Assembly (NCBI GenBank): GCA_023389275.1
Contig: JAEWEN010000082.1
Location: 1 to 48,412, forward strand
DNA from: Bacillota bacterium
Lineage (GTDB): Bacteria; Bacillota; Clostridia; Clostridiales; Caloramatoraceae
Direction of reading: 5' to 3'
Length of the DNA stretch: 48,412 bases
The notes under the pieces were generated by a model, which was not told the origin of the DNA, did no database searches, and worked only from the letters and a program-made list of their open reading frames with translations. Positions 40,753 to 48,412 of this stretch are shown here, one piece after another; position 1 is the stretch's first letter; every line of letters begins with the position of its first letter. The translations under genes were made by a program, and so were the position numbers.

Positions 40753-42057
40753 ATGGCTTGCACAAATTATCAACTAAATGCCTATAAAGGTGATATTGTA
40801 TTTACTCCTGAGTTTGGTAAATACTCTATTTTTAAAGGCGGATATATAGTGGTAGAAGGAAAAACTGTTAAAGGTGTTTTTGAAGCTTTACCTGAGAAGT
40901 ACAAAGATGCTAAAGTAACAGACTATGGAAGTAAACTAATTATCCCTGGATTTGTTGATTTGCACTTTCATGCACCACAATTTTCTAACAGAGGTCTTGG
41001 TATAGACATGGAGCTTCTTCCTTGGCTTGAAACTTACACTTTCCCTGAAGAGTCTAAGTATAGCGACGAAGATTATGCTACACGTGCCTATAAAAAGGTA
41101 GTTTATGAACTGTGGAAAAATGGAACTACAAGATCAGTTTTATTTGCTACAATTCATTCAAATTCTTCAGAAATATTAATGGATCTTTTAAATGAAGCAG
41201 GTCTTTCTGCTTATGTTGGAAAAGTTAATATGGATAGAAACTGTCCAGATTTTTATATTGAAAATACTGAAGATTCTATAAATGATACTGAAAAGTTTTT
41301 ACAAAAAGTATCTAATAAATATGACCTTGTTAAACCTATAATAACACCTAGATTTGTTCCAACTTGTACACCAGATTTAATGAAGGGGCTTTCACAGCTT
41401 TCTAAAAAGTACAATGTACCTATACAATCTCACTTATCAGAAAATAAAGGAGAAATTGAATGGGTAAAAGAGCTTCATCCAGAATCACCTAACTATGCTG
41501 AGGTATATAATGGATTTGAAATGTTTGGACAAAAACCAACTATTATGGCTCACTGTGTACATTTAACAGATGAGGAAATAGCTTTAATGGCTAAAAATAA
41601 TGTATTTGTTGCACACTCACCACATTCAAACTGTAACTTAATAAGTGGTATTTCTCCTATAAGAAAGCTAATTAAAGCAGGAGTTCCAGTTGGGCTTGCT
41701 TCAGATATATCAGGTGGACATAATGTTTCAATTCCAAGTGTTATGGTTAATGCAGTTCAAATTTCAAAAATGAAGTGGGTAGAAAATCCAAATTATTCTG
41801 AATTTAATGAGTTTTTATCTACTCCAGAGGTATTTTATCTTGCAACTAAAGGTGGAGGTAAATTCTTTGGAAAAGTAGGAAGCTTTGAGGAAGGATATGA
41901 TTTTGACGCTTTAATAATAGATGATACTTCCCTAGAAGATGTAAATGAGAGAACAATTGAAGAAAGAGTTCAAAGATATATTTATATAGGGGATGACAGA
42001 AATATAATTGAAAGATTTGTAGCTGGAAATAAAGTTTCAGAGCCTAAATTTAATTAA
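40753..42057 (+). CDS. guaD: Guanine deaminase
   Basis: 434-residue zinc amidohydrolase converting guanine to xanthine and ammonia, feeding the downstream xanthine pathway. Ligands and substrate motifs: GFVDLHFHAPQF (His 71, 73), LPWLETYTFPEE, QSHLSENKGEIEWV, MAHCVHL, and GLASDISGGH with the catalytic Asp. Arg and Phe residues in NRGLGIDMELL are typical of the bacterial guanine-deaminase branch. SD AAGGAG. Monocistronic, or weakly read through into the MGMT-like gene. Confidence 0.95.
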   Translation: MACTNYQLNAYKGDIVFTPEFGKYSIFKGGYIVVEGKTVKGVFEALPEKYKDAKVTDYGSKLIIPGFVDLHFHAPQFSNRGLGIDMELLPWLETYTFPEESKYSDEDYATRAYKKVVYELWKNGTTRSVLFATIHSNSSEILMDLLNEAGLSAYVGKVNMDRNCPDFYIENTEDSINDTEKFLQKVSNKYDLVKPIITPRFVPTCTPDLMKGLSQLSKKYNVPIQSHLSENKGEIEWVKELHPESPNYAEVYNGFEMFGQKPTIMAHCVHLTDEEIALMAKNNVFVAHSPHSNCNLISGISPIRKLIKAGVPVGLASDISGGHNVSIPSVMVNAVQISKMKWVENPNYSEFNEFLSTPEVFYLATKGGGKFFGKVGSFEEGYDFDALIIDDTSLEDVNERTIEERVQRYIYIGDDRNIIERFVAGNKVSEPKFN

Positions 42058-42059
42058 AT

Positions 42060-42094
42060 TAAAACACCTTAGGAATTTCCTAAGGTGTTTTTTT
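42060..42094 (+). terminator. Terminator after guanine deaminase
   Basis: AAACACCTTAGGAA / TTCCTAAGGTGTTT, perfect stem, then a T run directly followed by AGGAGG, the SD of the next gene. Confidence 0.9.
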
Positions 42095-42104
42095 AGGAGG
42101 ATAA

Positions 42105-42413
42105 ATGAGTTTTTATAATAAAGTTTATGAAATAGTTAAAAAAATTCCTAAGGGAAAGGTAGCAACATATGGTCAAATAGCTTTTCTTGCTGAAAGTCCA
42201 AGAGCATCAAGGGCAGTAGGATATGCGCTTCATAAAAATCCTTCTCAAAGCACAATTCCTTGTCATAGAGTAGTTAATAAAGAAGGAAGACTTGCATCGA
42301 GCTTTGCTTTTGGAGGAAGTGATGCACAAAAACTTTTACTTGAAAGTGAAGGGGTAAAGGTTGTAGATAACTATGTAGATATTAAAAAGTATAAATGGGA
42401 TGGAAAATTTTAA
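42105..42413 (+). CDS. MGMT-family DNA alkyltransferase-like protein
   Basis: 102 residues equal to just the DNA-binding/active-site domain of O6-methylguanine-DNA methyltransferase. The PCHRVV motif with the acceptor Cys 53 is intact, unlike ATL proteins that replace it with Trp. KGKVATYGQIAFLA and the arginine finger SRAVGYAL are present. The N-terminal domain of Ogt/Ada is absent. It may be a true single-domain alkyltransferase or a damage-sensing protein. Its 3' end overlaps the convergent DUF3793 gene by four bases. Confidence 0.88.
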   Translation: MSFYNKVYEIVKKIPKGKVATYGQIAFLAESPRASRAVGYALHKNPSQSTIPCHRVVNKEGRLASSFAFGGSDAQKLLLESEGVKVVDNYVDIKKYKWDGKF

Positions 42414-42964
42414 ATTATATAAATAATATCTTTAAAGCTCATACCAGATAAAATCATATTATAAAATAAATTTTTACATTTTGAGTATTTTTCAAATATA
42501 AATAAAGAGTAACTTAAACTTGAATAAACCTTCCAAGCTCCTATGGCTTTATAGTTTTTACCTTTATTATTTATAAAACATATAATATCAGTGTATGGGT
42601 ATCCTAAAAAAGCTCCTATTTCATGTGGAAAATTACATTTTGTAAATCTAAGCTTTAAGGTATTTAGCAAATAATTTAAATCTTTAAAACAATAACCATA
42701 TGATATTAAAAGATTTTTATAGTTTTTAATATTTAATAAATCCCAAAGAAAGTTTTTGTTATATACAAGAAGAAGATAAAAGTCTTTTTCTTCATTAATA
42801 ACACTTATATAAATGTTTTTATTATTTAATATATTGTTGTATAAAGTAATTAAAGAATTTATGTTAGAACATTGTTTTTTAGAAATAGTTAATAAATTTG
42901 AAGGTTTAATACCTGCAAAAGTTGGACTACAGTGTGTTATTAATAGTTTTTCAAAATCAAACAT
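42410..42964 (-). CDS. DUF3793-family protein
   Basis: 184 residues. HEIGAFLGYPYTDIICFI followed by GKNYKAIGAWKVYS is the diagnostic DUF3793 signature. The N-terminal half has LLITHCSPTFAGIKPSNL with a Cys and Pro-rich turn. No signal peptide. The family is found mainly in anaerobic Firmicutes and its function is unknown to me. SD is weak (GGAGAAA before ATG). Very AT-rich codon use. Confidence 0.8.
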   Translation of the reverse strand: MFDFEKLLITHCSPTFAGIKPSNLLTISKKQCSNINSLITLYNNILNNKNIYISVINEEKDFYLLLVYNKNFLWDLLNIKNYKNLLISYGYCFKDLNYLLNTLKLRFTKCNFPHEIGAFLGYPYTDIICFINNKGKNYKAIGAWKVYSSLSYSLFIFEKYSKCKNLFYNMILSGMSFKDIIYII

Positions 42965-43024
42965 TTTTATTTCTCCATAATATAATATTTGATTTTATTA
43001 TTTGTAATTAACATTTAATTTATT

Positions 43025-43064
43025 AAAAAACCTATTAAGCTAATTTAAGCTTAATAGGTTTTTG
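43025..43064 (-). terminator. Terminator of ECF S-like gene
   Basis: AACCTATTAAGC / GCTTAATAGGTT with a 7-base loop. On the minus strand it ends in a T run after the gene's stop at 43065. Confidence 0.88.
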
Positions 43065-43568
43065 TTATATAGCTTTTTCTAAGGTTTTATTAAAGTCACT
43101 TGATGCAAATTTCATAACAGGAAGTACTAATCTTGTTATTGCTGAATCCATTAAGTGATGTAGCACAGTTCCAATTCCAACAACTACAAAAGCTTTATAA
43201 AAGTCAAATCCAAAAGGCAGTACAACAAGTGATTCTAACGCTCCGTGAATAGGTGCAAGAATTAACATCATAGGCCAAAAAGAAAATCCTTTTTTAATCA
43301 TATAAGCTCCAATTAGTGATACTCCTATGTGCATAAATGCTCTAGCTGCTACAATAGGACCTAGTGTTATTAAAAATCCTATTCCACTACCTGCTGCAAC
43401 AGCAATAGCTGAAAATGGACCTAAAAACATAGCTAGCATAACAGGAACATGTGATGCTAAGGTTGCACTAAAAAATGGAGGTATAACTATTTTTATTGCC
43501 ATAGTAAGAGGGATTAAAATTGCAAATGCCATTAAAAGACCGGTTAAGACCATTTTTTTAATATTCAT
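43065..43568 (-). CDS. ECF-transporter S-component-like membrane protein
   Basis: 167 residues, five to six transmembrane helices. The opening MNIKKMVLTGLLMAFAILIP and the SHVPVMLAMFLGPFSAIAV stretch resemble small substrate-capture (S) proteins of energy-coupling-factor vitamin transporters, possibly of the niacin/queuosine-precursor type. The substrate cannot be told from sequence. No ECF A or T genes are nearby, as usual for group II systems that share a module. SD AGGAGGAC. Monocistronic. Confidence 0.65.
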   Translation of the reverse strand: MNIKKMVLTGLLMAFAILIPLTMAIKIVIPPFFSATLASHVPVMLAMFLGPFSAIAVAAGSGIGFLITLGPIVAARAFMHIGVSLIGAYMIKKGFSFWPMMLILAPIHGALESLVVLPFGFDFYKAFVVVGIGTVLHHLMDSAITRLVLPVMKFASSDFNKTLEKAI

Positions 43569-43715
43569 AAATGAGTCCTCCTAAATTTTGTATTTAATAA
43601 GTTAAGTAAAAGTATATCAAAATAATACAGTAATTAAATAAATGATTAATATTTAACAATATTTTTCAAAAATATTAAAATTATTGTAAATAATCGAAAA
43701 AGGGGAATACTTCGT

Positions 43716-43744
43716 TTGATATAACGGAATATTATTGTTATAAT
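43716..43744 (+). promoter_or_regulatory. Promoter with internal inverted repeat, Se/Mo maturation operon
   Basis: TTGATA (43716-43721) and TATAAT (43739-43744), spacer 17. TATAAC-N11-GTTATA (43720-43725 / 43737-43742) fills the spacer and both boxes, an ideal repressor position. Confidence 0.65.
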
Positions 43745-43795
43745 TAAAATAAGAATTTTGACAGATACTTAAGAAAAAAGAAGTATAAAAGGGTC

Positions 43796-43840
43796 GAGGA
43801 AGGAGGAAACTATTAAAAATATTTTTAATAGTAAGGGTGT
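43796..43840 (+). promoter_or_regulatory. SD, palindromic hairpin, second SD before start codon
   Basis: A strong SD GGAAGGAGG (about 43798-43806) lies far from the ATG at 43841. Between them is a perfect 22-base palindrome (43810-43831, arms CTATTAAAAAT), then a weak AAGGG (43833-43837). If the palindrome folds, the strong SD is brought next to the start region. This may allow structure-dependent translation. Confidence 0.5.
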
Positions 43841-44863
43841 ATGATTAAAAAAGTTAAAATAGAAGACGCAGTAGGAATGGTTTTAGTACATGATATGACA
43901 AAAATTGTTCCTGGAGAATTTAAAGGTGCCGCTTTTAAAAAAGGACATGTTGTTAGGGAAGAGGATATTGAAGAGCTTAAAAGTATGGGGAAAAACCATA
44001 TATACATATTAGAGCTTGATGAAAATACAATTCACGAAAATGATGCATCACAAAGAATAGCAAATGCTGCAGCAGGAAGTGGATTAGAATTAGTAGGTCC
44101 TCATGAGGGAAAAATAAATTTAATTGCAAAAGAAAAAGGGCTACTAAAAATTAATACAGAAGCTCTTCTTGAGATAAATGAATTAGAGGGAATTGTACTT
44201 GCAACACTTCATACAAACACCTTAGTTGAAAAAGGTAAACTTGTTGGAGCAGCAAAGCTTATTCCTTTAGTTACAGAAATAGAAAAAATAGAAAAAGTTG
44301 AAGAGATTTGCAAAAAATATCAAGGTATAGTTTCTATAAAACCAGTAAAAAGCCTTAAAATAGGTGTAGTAGTTACTGGAACAGAGGTTTATGAAGGTAT
44401 TATAAAAGATAAATTTGGTCCTCTTCTTCGTCAAAAAGCTGTTGATTATGGATGTACAGTAGAGGATGTATTATTTGCTAAAGATGATGAAGTAATGATA
44501 AAAGGATGTATAGAAGATCTTTTAAACAGAGGATGTGAAGTTATTATAACATCAGGAGGAATGTCTGTAGACCCAGATGATTTAACTTCTAGTGTTATAA
44601 GAAGTGTTGCAGATGAAGTTGTAACATATGGCTCACCAGTAATTCCAGGAGCTATGTTTATGGTAGCTTACAAAGGTGATGTGCCATTACTTGGACTTCC
44701 TGCATGTGGAATGTTTTTTAAAGTAACTGTTTTTGATCTTGTATTTAAAAGAATTATTGCAGGTGATAGATTAACTAAAAGAGACATGGCACTACTTGCA
44801 CATGGCGGTATATGTCAAAATTGCGAGGTATGCCATTATCCAGTTTGTCCTTTTGGAATATAA
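43841..44863 (+). CDS. Molybdopterin-binding protein (MoeA/MogA-like) of Se/Mo hydroxylase system
   Basis: 340 residues. The second half has a MoCF-biosynthesis (MogA/MoeA-type) fold: IGVVVTGTEVYEG, ITSGGMSVDPDDLT and GSPVIPGAMFM, GLPACGMFF. The N-terminal part (MVLVHDMTKIVPGEFKGAAF) is MoeA-like. The C-terminus is Cys-rich, CQNCEVCHYPVCPFG, suggesting a metal or Fe-S site. It is expected to bind or load molybdenum cofactor for the hydroxylases in this window. It leads an operon with YqeC-MocA, YqeB and XdhC, as in selenium-dependent molybdenum hydroxylase clusters. Confidence 0.88.
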   Translation: MIKKVKIEDAVGMVLVHDMTKIVPGEFKGAAFKKGHVVREEDIEELKSMGKNHIYILELDENTIHENDASQRIANAAAGSGLELVGPHEGKINLIAKEKGLLKINTEALLEINELEGIVLATLHTNTLVEKGKLVGAAKLIPLVTEIEKIEKVEEICKKYQGIVSIKPVKSLKIGVVVTGTEVYEGIIKDKFGPLLRQKAVDYGCTVEDVLFAKDDEVMIKGCIEDLLNRGCEVIITSGGMSVDPDDLTSSVIRSVADEVVTYGSPVIPGAMFMVAYKGDVPLLGLPACGMFFKVTVFDLVFKRIIAGDRLTKRDMALLAHGGICQNCEVCHYPVCPFGI

Positions 44864-44875
44864 TGAGGATTATTT

Positions 44876-46189
44876 ATGGAAATGTATAAAACCTTAGGTT
44901 TAAATCCTAAAAATAAATATATGATTACCTTTGTAGGTGGTGGAGGGAAAACAAGTTTAATGTTTTCCCTTGCTTATAATTTAAAACAATTTGGAAGTGT
45001 ATTAGTAACTACAACTACACGTATTCGTTTTGAAGGTGAAAATAGATATGACAACTTAGTAATGTTAGATAAAAATAAAGAAGATTTATTTAAGCCTAAA
45101 AAAGGAATAACACTTTTAGGTAATGGTATTGAAAGTGGAAAGGTAGTAGGTGTTTCTAAAGAATTATTAGATGATTTATATGATAAAAATTTATACAACT
45201 TTATTTTAATAGAAGCAGATGGTGCAAAGGAAAAGCCTATTAAAGCATGTAAAGAAGGAGAGCCTATTATTCCATTAAAAACTAATATTAATATAGGAGT
45301 TATAGGTGTAGAGGCGCTTGATAAAACAGTAGATGAAATATGTTTTAGAAAAGATATATTTAAAGATATAACAGGGTATAACCTGGAAAATGTTATAGAT
45401 AACAATTGCATAATAAACTTAATAAATCATAATAAAGGCCTTTTTAAAGAAACTCCTGAAAACTGTAAAAAGTTTTTTGTTGTAAATAAATGTGATAATG
45501 AAATTACTCAAAAAAGAGCTAAGGATCTTTTAAGAAAGGTTATGAAATTAACTAATGTAAGTAGGGTTTTTCTGTCATCGACTTATGAAAATATATTTTT
45601 AAGAGAGTATTTTAATATATCAGGTATAGTTATGGCATCAGGGCTTTCAAGAAGAATGGGACAAAACAAGCTTTTAATGAATGTAAATAAAAAGCCTATG
45701 GTAGAGAATATAGTTCAGCAGTGTACTTTATCTCATTTGAAAAATGTTTTAGTTGTTTACAGTAAGGAAGAAGTGAAAAATATAGTAAAAGATTATGATG
45801 TAACTTTTTGCTACAATTCTCAACCTGAAATTGGCCAAAGTGAGTCAATAAAAATAGGTGTTAAAAAATCAAGTGAAGATAATGTAGATGGTTATATGTT
45901 TTTAGTATCAGATCAGCCTTTTTTAAAGTCTGAAACTATAAATAAACTACTTTCCAATTTTGAAAATAATATTGTTATTCCAGTTTATAATGGTAAAAAA
46001 TCTTCTCCTGTTACGTTTCCTTCTTCTTTAAAAGAAAAGTTTTTATTACTTGAAAATGATAATGGTGGCAGAGAAATTATAAAACAATGTGAAAATATAA
46101 TCAAAGTTGAAATAGATAGTTCAACAGAGGGTATAGATATAGATACCCTAGAAGAGTATGAGGCTATAGGGAGGGAAAGAAATGAATAA
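44876..46189 (+). CDS. YqeC - MocA fusion, Se-dependent Mo hydroxylase accessory protein
   Basis: 437 residues joining two proteins usually separate. Residues 1 to about 245 are YqeC: P-loop FVGGGGKTSLMFSLA (about 19-33), TTTTRIRF, EADGAKEKPIKAC, VVNKCDNE. From about 250 a MocA/YgfJ nucleotidyltransferase follows: MASGLSRRMGQNKLL (from 253), and VSDQPFL as the metal-binding motif. MocA makes molybdopterin cytosine dinucleotide or a related modified cofactor; YqeC is an ATP-dependent accessory of unknown detail. Overlaps yqeB by eight bases. SD TGAGGAT, start ATG 44876. Confidence 0.9.
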   Translation: MEMYKTLGLNPKNKYMITFVGGGGKTSLMFSLAYNLKQFGSVLVTTTTRIRFEGENRYDNLVMLDKNKEDLFKPKKGITLLGNGIESGKVVGVSKELLDDLYDKNLYNFILIEADGAKEKPIKACKEGEPIIPLKTNINIGVIGVEALDKTVDEICFRKDIFKDITGYNLENVIDNNCIINLINHNKGLFKETPENCKKFFVVNKCDNEITQKRAKDLLRKVMKLTNVSRVFLSSTYENIFLREYFNISGIVMASGLSRRMGQNKLLMNVNKKPMVENIVQQCTLSHLKNVLVVYSKEEVKNIVKDYDVTFCYNSQPEIGQSESIKIGVKKSSEDNVDGYMFLVSDQPFLKSETINKLLSNFENNIVIPVYNGKKSSPVTFPSSLKEKFLLLENDNGGREIIKQCENIIKVEIDSSTEGIDIDTLEEYEAIGRERNE

Positions 46190-46979
46190 AGTAGTAGTTG
46201 TAAGAGGTGCTGGAGATATTGCCAGTGGTATAGGACATAGACTGCATTTAAGTGGCTTTAAGGTTATTTTACTTGATATTGAAGAACCTCTTGTAATAAG
46301 AAGAACAGTAGCATTTGCTGATGCAATATTTAATGGTGAAGCTATTGTTGAAGGGGTTAAAGGGGTTTTGTGTAAGGATGAAAATGGTATAAAAAAGGCG
46401 TTTGAAAACAATGAAATTCCTGTTATAATAGATAGAGAATGTGAAATAATAAACAAACTTAAAGTTGATGTAGTAGTAGATGCTATTCTTGCTAAGAAAA
46501 ATATAGGAACACATAAAAATATGGCTCCTATAGTAATTGGTGTAGGTCCTGGATTTACAGCAGGAGTGGATGTAGACGCTGTTGTTGAAACAAAAAGAGG
46601 ACATTATTTAGGTAAACTTATTTTAGAAGGAAGTGCTATACCTAACACAGGATCTCCTGGAAATATAGGTGGATTTACTGTTGAAAGAGTAATAAATGCA
46701 CCGGATACAGGCAGAATAGAACATATTAGAAAAATTGGAGATATTGTTAAAAAAGATGAAGTTATAGCTACTATAGAAGGCACACCGGTTAAAAGTAAAT
46801 TAGATGGAGCTTTAAGAGGACTAATTCGAAATGGTACATATGTAAAAAAAGGCTTAAAAATAGCAGATACAGATCCAAGAGGAATAGTTGAGTATTGCTA
46901 TGAGATATCAGAAAAAGCTAGAGCTATAGGAGGAGGGGTCCTTGAAGGCATACTTCATTTAAGTTTTAGGAGGAATTAA
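46182..46979 (+). CDS. yqeB: YqeB-family selenium-dependent molybdenum hydroxylase maturation protein
   Basis: 265 residues. YqeB hallmarks: N-terminal VVVRGAGDIASGIGHRLHLS (Rossmann-like), RRTVAFADAIFNGE, VGVGPGFTAGVDVDAVVET, RGHYLGKLI and GSAIPNTGSPGNIGG. In comparative genomics it is a marker of organisms using labile selenium in molybdenum hydroxylases, as I recall from work by Haft and Self. It is probably involved in placing selenium at the Mo site, mechanism unknown. SD GGGAGGG lies inside the previous gene. Confidence 0.92.
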   Translation: MNKVVVVRGAGDIASGIGHRLHLSGFKVILLDIEEPLVIRRTVAFADAIFNGEAIVEGVKGVLCKDENGIKKAFENNEIPVIIDRECEIINKLKVDVVVDAILAKKNIGTHKNMAPIVIGVGPGFTAGVDVDAVVETKRGHYLGKLILEGSAIPNTGSPGNIGGFTVERVINAPDTGRIEHIRKIGDIVKKDEVIATIEGTPVKSKLDGALRGLIRNGTYVKKGLKIADTDPRGIVEYCYEISEKARAIGGGVLEGILHLSFRRN

Positions 46980-46980
46980 A

Positions 46981-47799
46981 ATGGAAACCATACTAGCTAG
47001 AATATCACAGGAAATTAAAAGCAATAAAAAAGTTGCAATGGCTATAGTAACAAATGTAGAAGGTGCAACTCCAGCTACAGTTGGGGCAACTATGGGTATT
47101 TTCGAAGATGCTTCTATAATAGGAAGTGTAGGTGGAGGAGAAACTGAAGCTAAGGTTATAGAAAAAGCTATAAAATGTATGGAAGAGGGAAAATGTGGAT
47201 CTTTTGTTTTTGATACCTTTGAAAAAGCTCAAGATGCAAGTATAATGTCAAAATGTGGAGCAAAAACCCATGTTTTTATAAGAGTTTATAATCAAAAGCC
47301 AAAACTACTTTTAGTAGGTGGAGGACATGTTGCACATGAGCTTTATAAGTTTGGAAAAACATTAGACTTTTCAGTTACAATATTTGAAGACAGAGAAGAT
47401 TTTTGTACAAAGGAAAGATTTCCAGAAGCTGATGAGCTTATATGTGGAAATGTATCAGAAAATCTTCAAAACTATAATATAAATGATAACTGTTATGTAA
47501 TTATGGTATCAAGAGGACATAAACAAGATCAAGATGCCCTAAAAGCTGTTATTACAAGTGATGCTAAATATATAGGAATGATAGGAAGTAAACACAAGGT
47601 AAAAGAAATATTTGATAATTTAAGAAGTGAAGGAATATCAGAAAGACTTTTATCAAAGGTTTATTCTCCAATAGGACTAGCTATAGGCGGAAGAAAAATA
47701 CAAGAAATAGCACTTGGAATTATGGCAGAAGTTGTTCTAGTTAAAAATGGTGGCTGTTCTACTCATATGAAATATATATCAAGTCAAATAGATTTTTAA
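46981..47799 (+). CDS. XdhC-family maturation factor (canonical order)
   Basis: 272 residues. An N-terminal CoxI domain (TNVEGATPATVGATMG, GSVGGGETEAK, CGAKTHVFI) is followed by a Rossmann XdhC domain (LLVGGGHVAHEL, MVSRGHKQDQDAL, MIGSKHKVKEI, SPIGLAIGG). It binds Mo cofactor and inserts the terminal sulfur, or here possibly selenium, into xanthine-dehydrogenase-type enzymes. One base after yqeB, SD AGGAGG. A second, permuted homologue is at 28854-29924. Confidence 0.92.
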   Translation: METILARISQEIKSNKKVAMAIVTNVEGATPATVGATMGIFEDASIIGSVGGGETEAKVIEKAIKCMEEGKCGSFVFDTFEKAQDASIMSKCGAKTHVFIRVYNQKPKLLLVGGGHVAHELYKFGKTLDFSVTIFEDREDFCTKERFPEADELICGNVSENLQNYNINDNCYVIMVSRGHKQDQDALKAVITSDAKYIGMIGSKHKVKEIFDNLRSEGISERLLSKVYSPIGLAIGGRKIQEIALGIMAEVVLVKNGGCSTHMKYISSQIDF

Positions 47800-47827
47800 A
47801 AAACCTAGATTTTTCTAGGTTTTTTTT
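47797..47827 (+). terminator. Terminator of Se/Mo maturation operon
   Basis: AAAAAACCTAGA / TCTAGGTTTTTT around TTTT, followed by further T residues. Confidence 0.9.
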
Positions 47828-47870
47828 ATTTATAGTGATAATATAATGTTAACAAGAGAGGAGGGAAAAG

Positions 47871-48350
47871 GTGGAAAAAATATGTGTAAATGCTATTAAG
47901 GTTTGGAATATAAATTCTTTAATTTATATTGTTATTTCTATACTTTTATCACTAGGTATTTATTTTGGATTAAATTTTTTTACTAGCTTAGTTAAGTTAT
48001 CTTTTATTTTAAGTATGCTACCTTTAATAGTTGTTTTTTATCAATTAATACGTTTAATAAAATTATCAAAAATTTTATATGACCAATGGGAATTTTCTAT
48101 TACAGAGAATATGATAACTATAAAAAATGGTATTTTATTTGAAAAAATTATTTATATACCAATGAGTAGGGTTCAGTATATAAATACAAGTCAAGGGCCT
48201 ATTATGAAAAAATATAATTTAAGAGAAGTTACTATAAATACAGCAGGAGGAAGTCATAGTATAGTTTGTCTTGAAAATGAAAGAGCACTTGAGGTTCAAA
48301 AGATAATAGCTAATTATGCTGAAAGGAGCTGCATGGAAAATGAACTTTAA
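47871..48350 (+). CDS. Bacterial PH-domain membrane protein (YdbS-like)
   Basis: 159 residues, two N-terminal transmembrane helices (about 15-60) and a bPH2 domain (PF03703) with the marker pattern ITIKNGILFEKIIYIPMSRV and VQYINTSQGPIMKKYNL. GTG start with SD GAGGAGGG. YdbS/YdbT pairs occur in Bacillus envelope stress loci. It overlaps the next gene by 11 bases. Unrelated to purine use as far as can be seen. Confidence 0.88.
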   Translation: MEKICVNAIKVWNINSLIYIVISILLSLGIYFGLNFFTSLVKLSFILSMLPLIVVFYQLIRLIKLSKILYDQWEFSITENMITIKNGILFEKIIYIPMSRVQYINTSQGPIMKKYNLREVTINTAGGSHSIVCLENERALEVQKIIANYAERSCMENEL

Positions 48351-48412
48351 AAAACAGCATAGTTACTATTTTATAGCAAAGCTTTTTTCAAATGTAAAAG
48401 AAGTAATAGGTT
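48340..48412 (+). CDS. Start of second PH-domain protein gene (YdbT-like), cut by window end
   Basis: ATG 48340 opens a frame to the window end: MNFKKQHSYYFIAKLFSNVK. SD AAAGGAG lies 13-19 bases upstream. The position after a YdbS-like gene and the opening residues fit the larger YdbT partner, but only 24 residues are visible. Confidence 0.6.
   Translation, partial: MNFKKQHSYYFIAKLFSNVKEVIG

Noticed and set aside
1..48412. CRISPR arrays, tRNA/rRNA genes, insertion sequences
   Set aside because: No regularly spaced repeats, tRNA T-arm patterns, rRNA-like sequence or transposase ORFs were seen in either strand by eye.

Overview
The window is low-GC DNA with strong Shine-Dalgarno (SD) sites, frequent TTG/GTG starts and U-tract terminators. 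It looks like a clostridial Firmicute specialised in fermenting purines, of the Clostridium cylindrosporum / Gottschalkia (C. acidurici, C. purinolyticum) kind. The organism is inferred from gene content only: xanthine permease, xanthine dehydrogenase, guanine and adenine deaminases, PucR, formiminotransferase, formimino-THF cyclodeaminase and formate-THF ligase all lie together. I see no tRNA, rRNA, insertion sequence, prophage or CRISPR array.

Layout. 1-5.0 kb: pyruvate carboxylase, then a divergent NCS2 xanthine/urate permease. 5.3-8.4 kb: molybdate transporter modABC plus a DUF364 protein. 8.6-11.0 kb: a PucR-type regulator and a convergent cyclase-family hydrolase. 11.7-23.3 kb: the central operon. 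It encodes a formiminotransferase, formate-THF ligase, a hydantoinase/allantoinase-type amidohydrolase, an isochorismatase-fold hydrolase, UbiX and UbiD decarboxylase partners, three BMC-H shell proteins, a Ser/Lys-rich low-complexity protein, a flavoprotein, a BMC-P vertex protein and a divergent adenine-deaminase homologue. 23.5-32.3 kb: mostly housekeeping or envelope genes (subtilase, CcdA-TlpA fusion, HxlR regulator, small envelope proteins, an XdhC-like factor, MetAP, TPR protein). 32.8-39.1 kb: xanthine dehydrogenase with its Mo subunit split in two, canonical adenine deaminase, formimino-THF cyclodeaminase. 39.1-43.6 kb: cation/proton antiporter, guanine deaminase, MGMT-like protein, DUF3793 protein, ECF S-like protein. 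43.8-47.8 kb: an operon for selenium-dependent molybdenum hydroxylase maturation (molybdopterin-binding protein, YqeC-MocA fusion, YqeB, XdhC). The right end enters a PH-domain gene pair.

How it fits together. Guanine and adenine are deaminated, hypoxanthine/purine is oxidised to xanthine by a molybdenum (probably Se-dependent) hydroxylase, and molybdate import and cofactor maturation are encoded alongside. The classical anaerobic pathway then runs xanthine -> 4-ureido-5-imidazolecarboxylate -> 4-amino-5-imidazolecarboxylate -> 4-aminoimidazole -> 4-imidazolone -> formiminoglycine -> glycine + formimino-THF -> formyl-THF -> formate + ATP. Every step has a plausible enzyme here, and most are in one operon with bacterial microcompartment shell genes. 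The main finding is therefore a microcompartment that appears to house xanthine ring breakdown through a UbiD-type decarboxylase. It lacks the aldehyde/alcohol enzymes of known metabolosomes. Step-by-step assignments are inference from chemistry and context.
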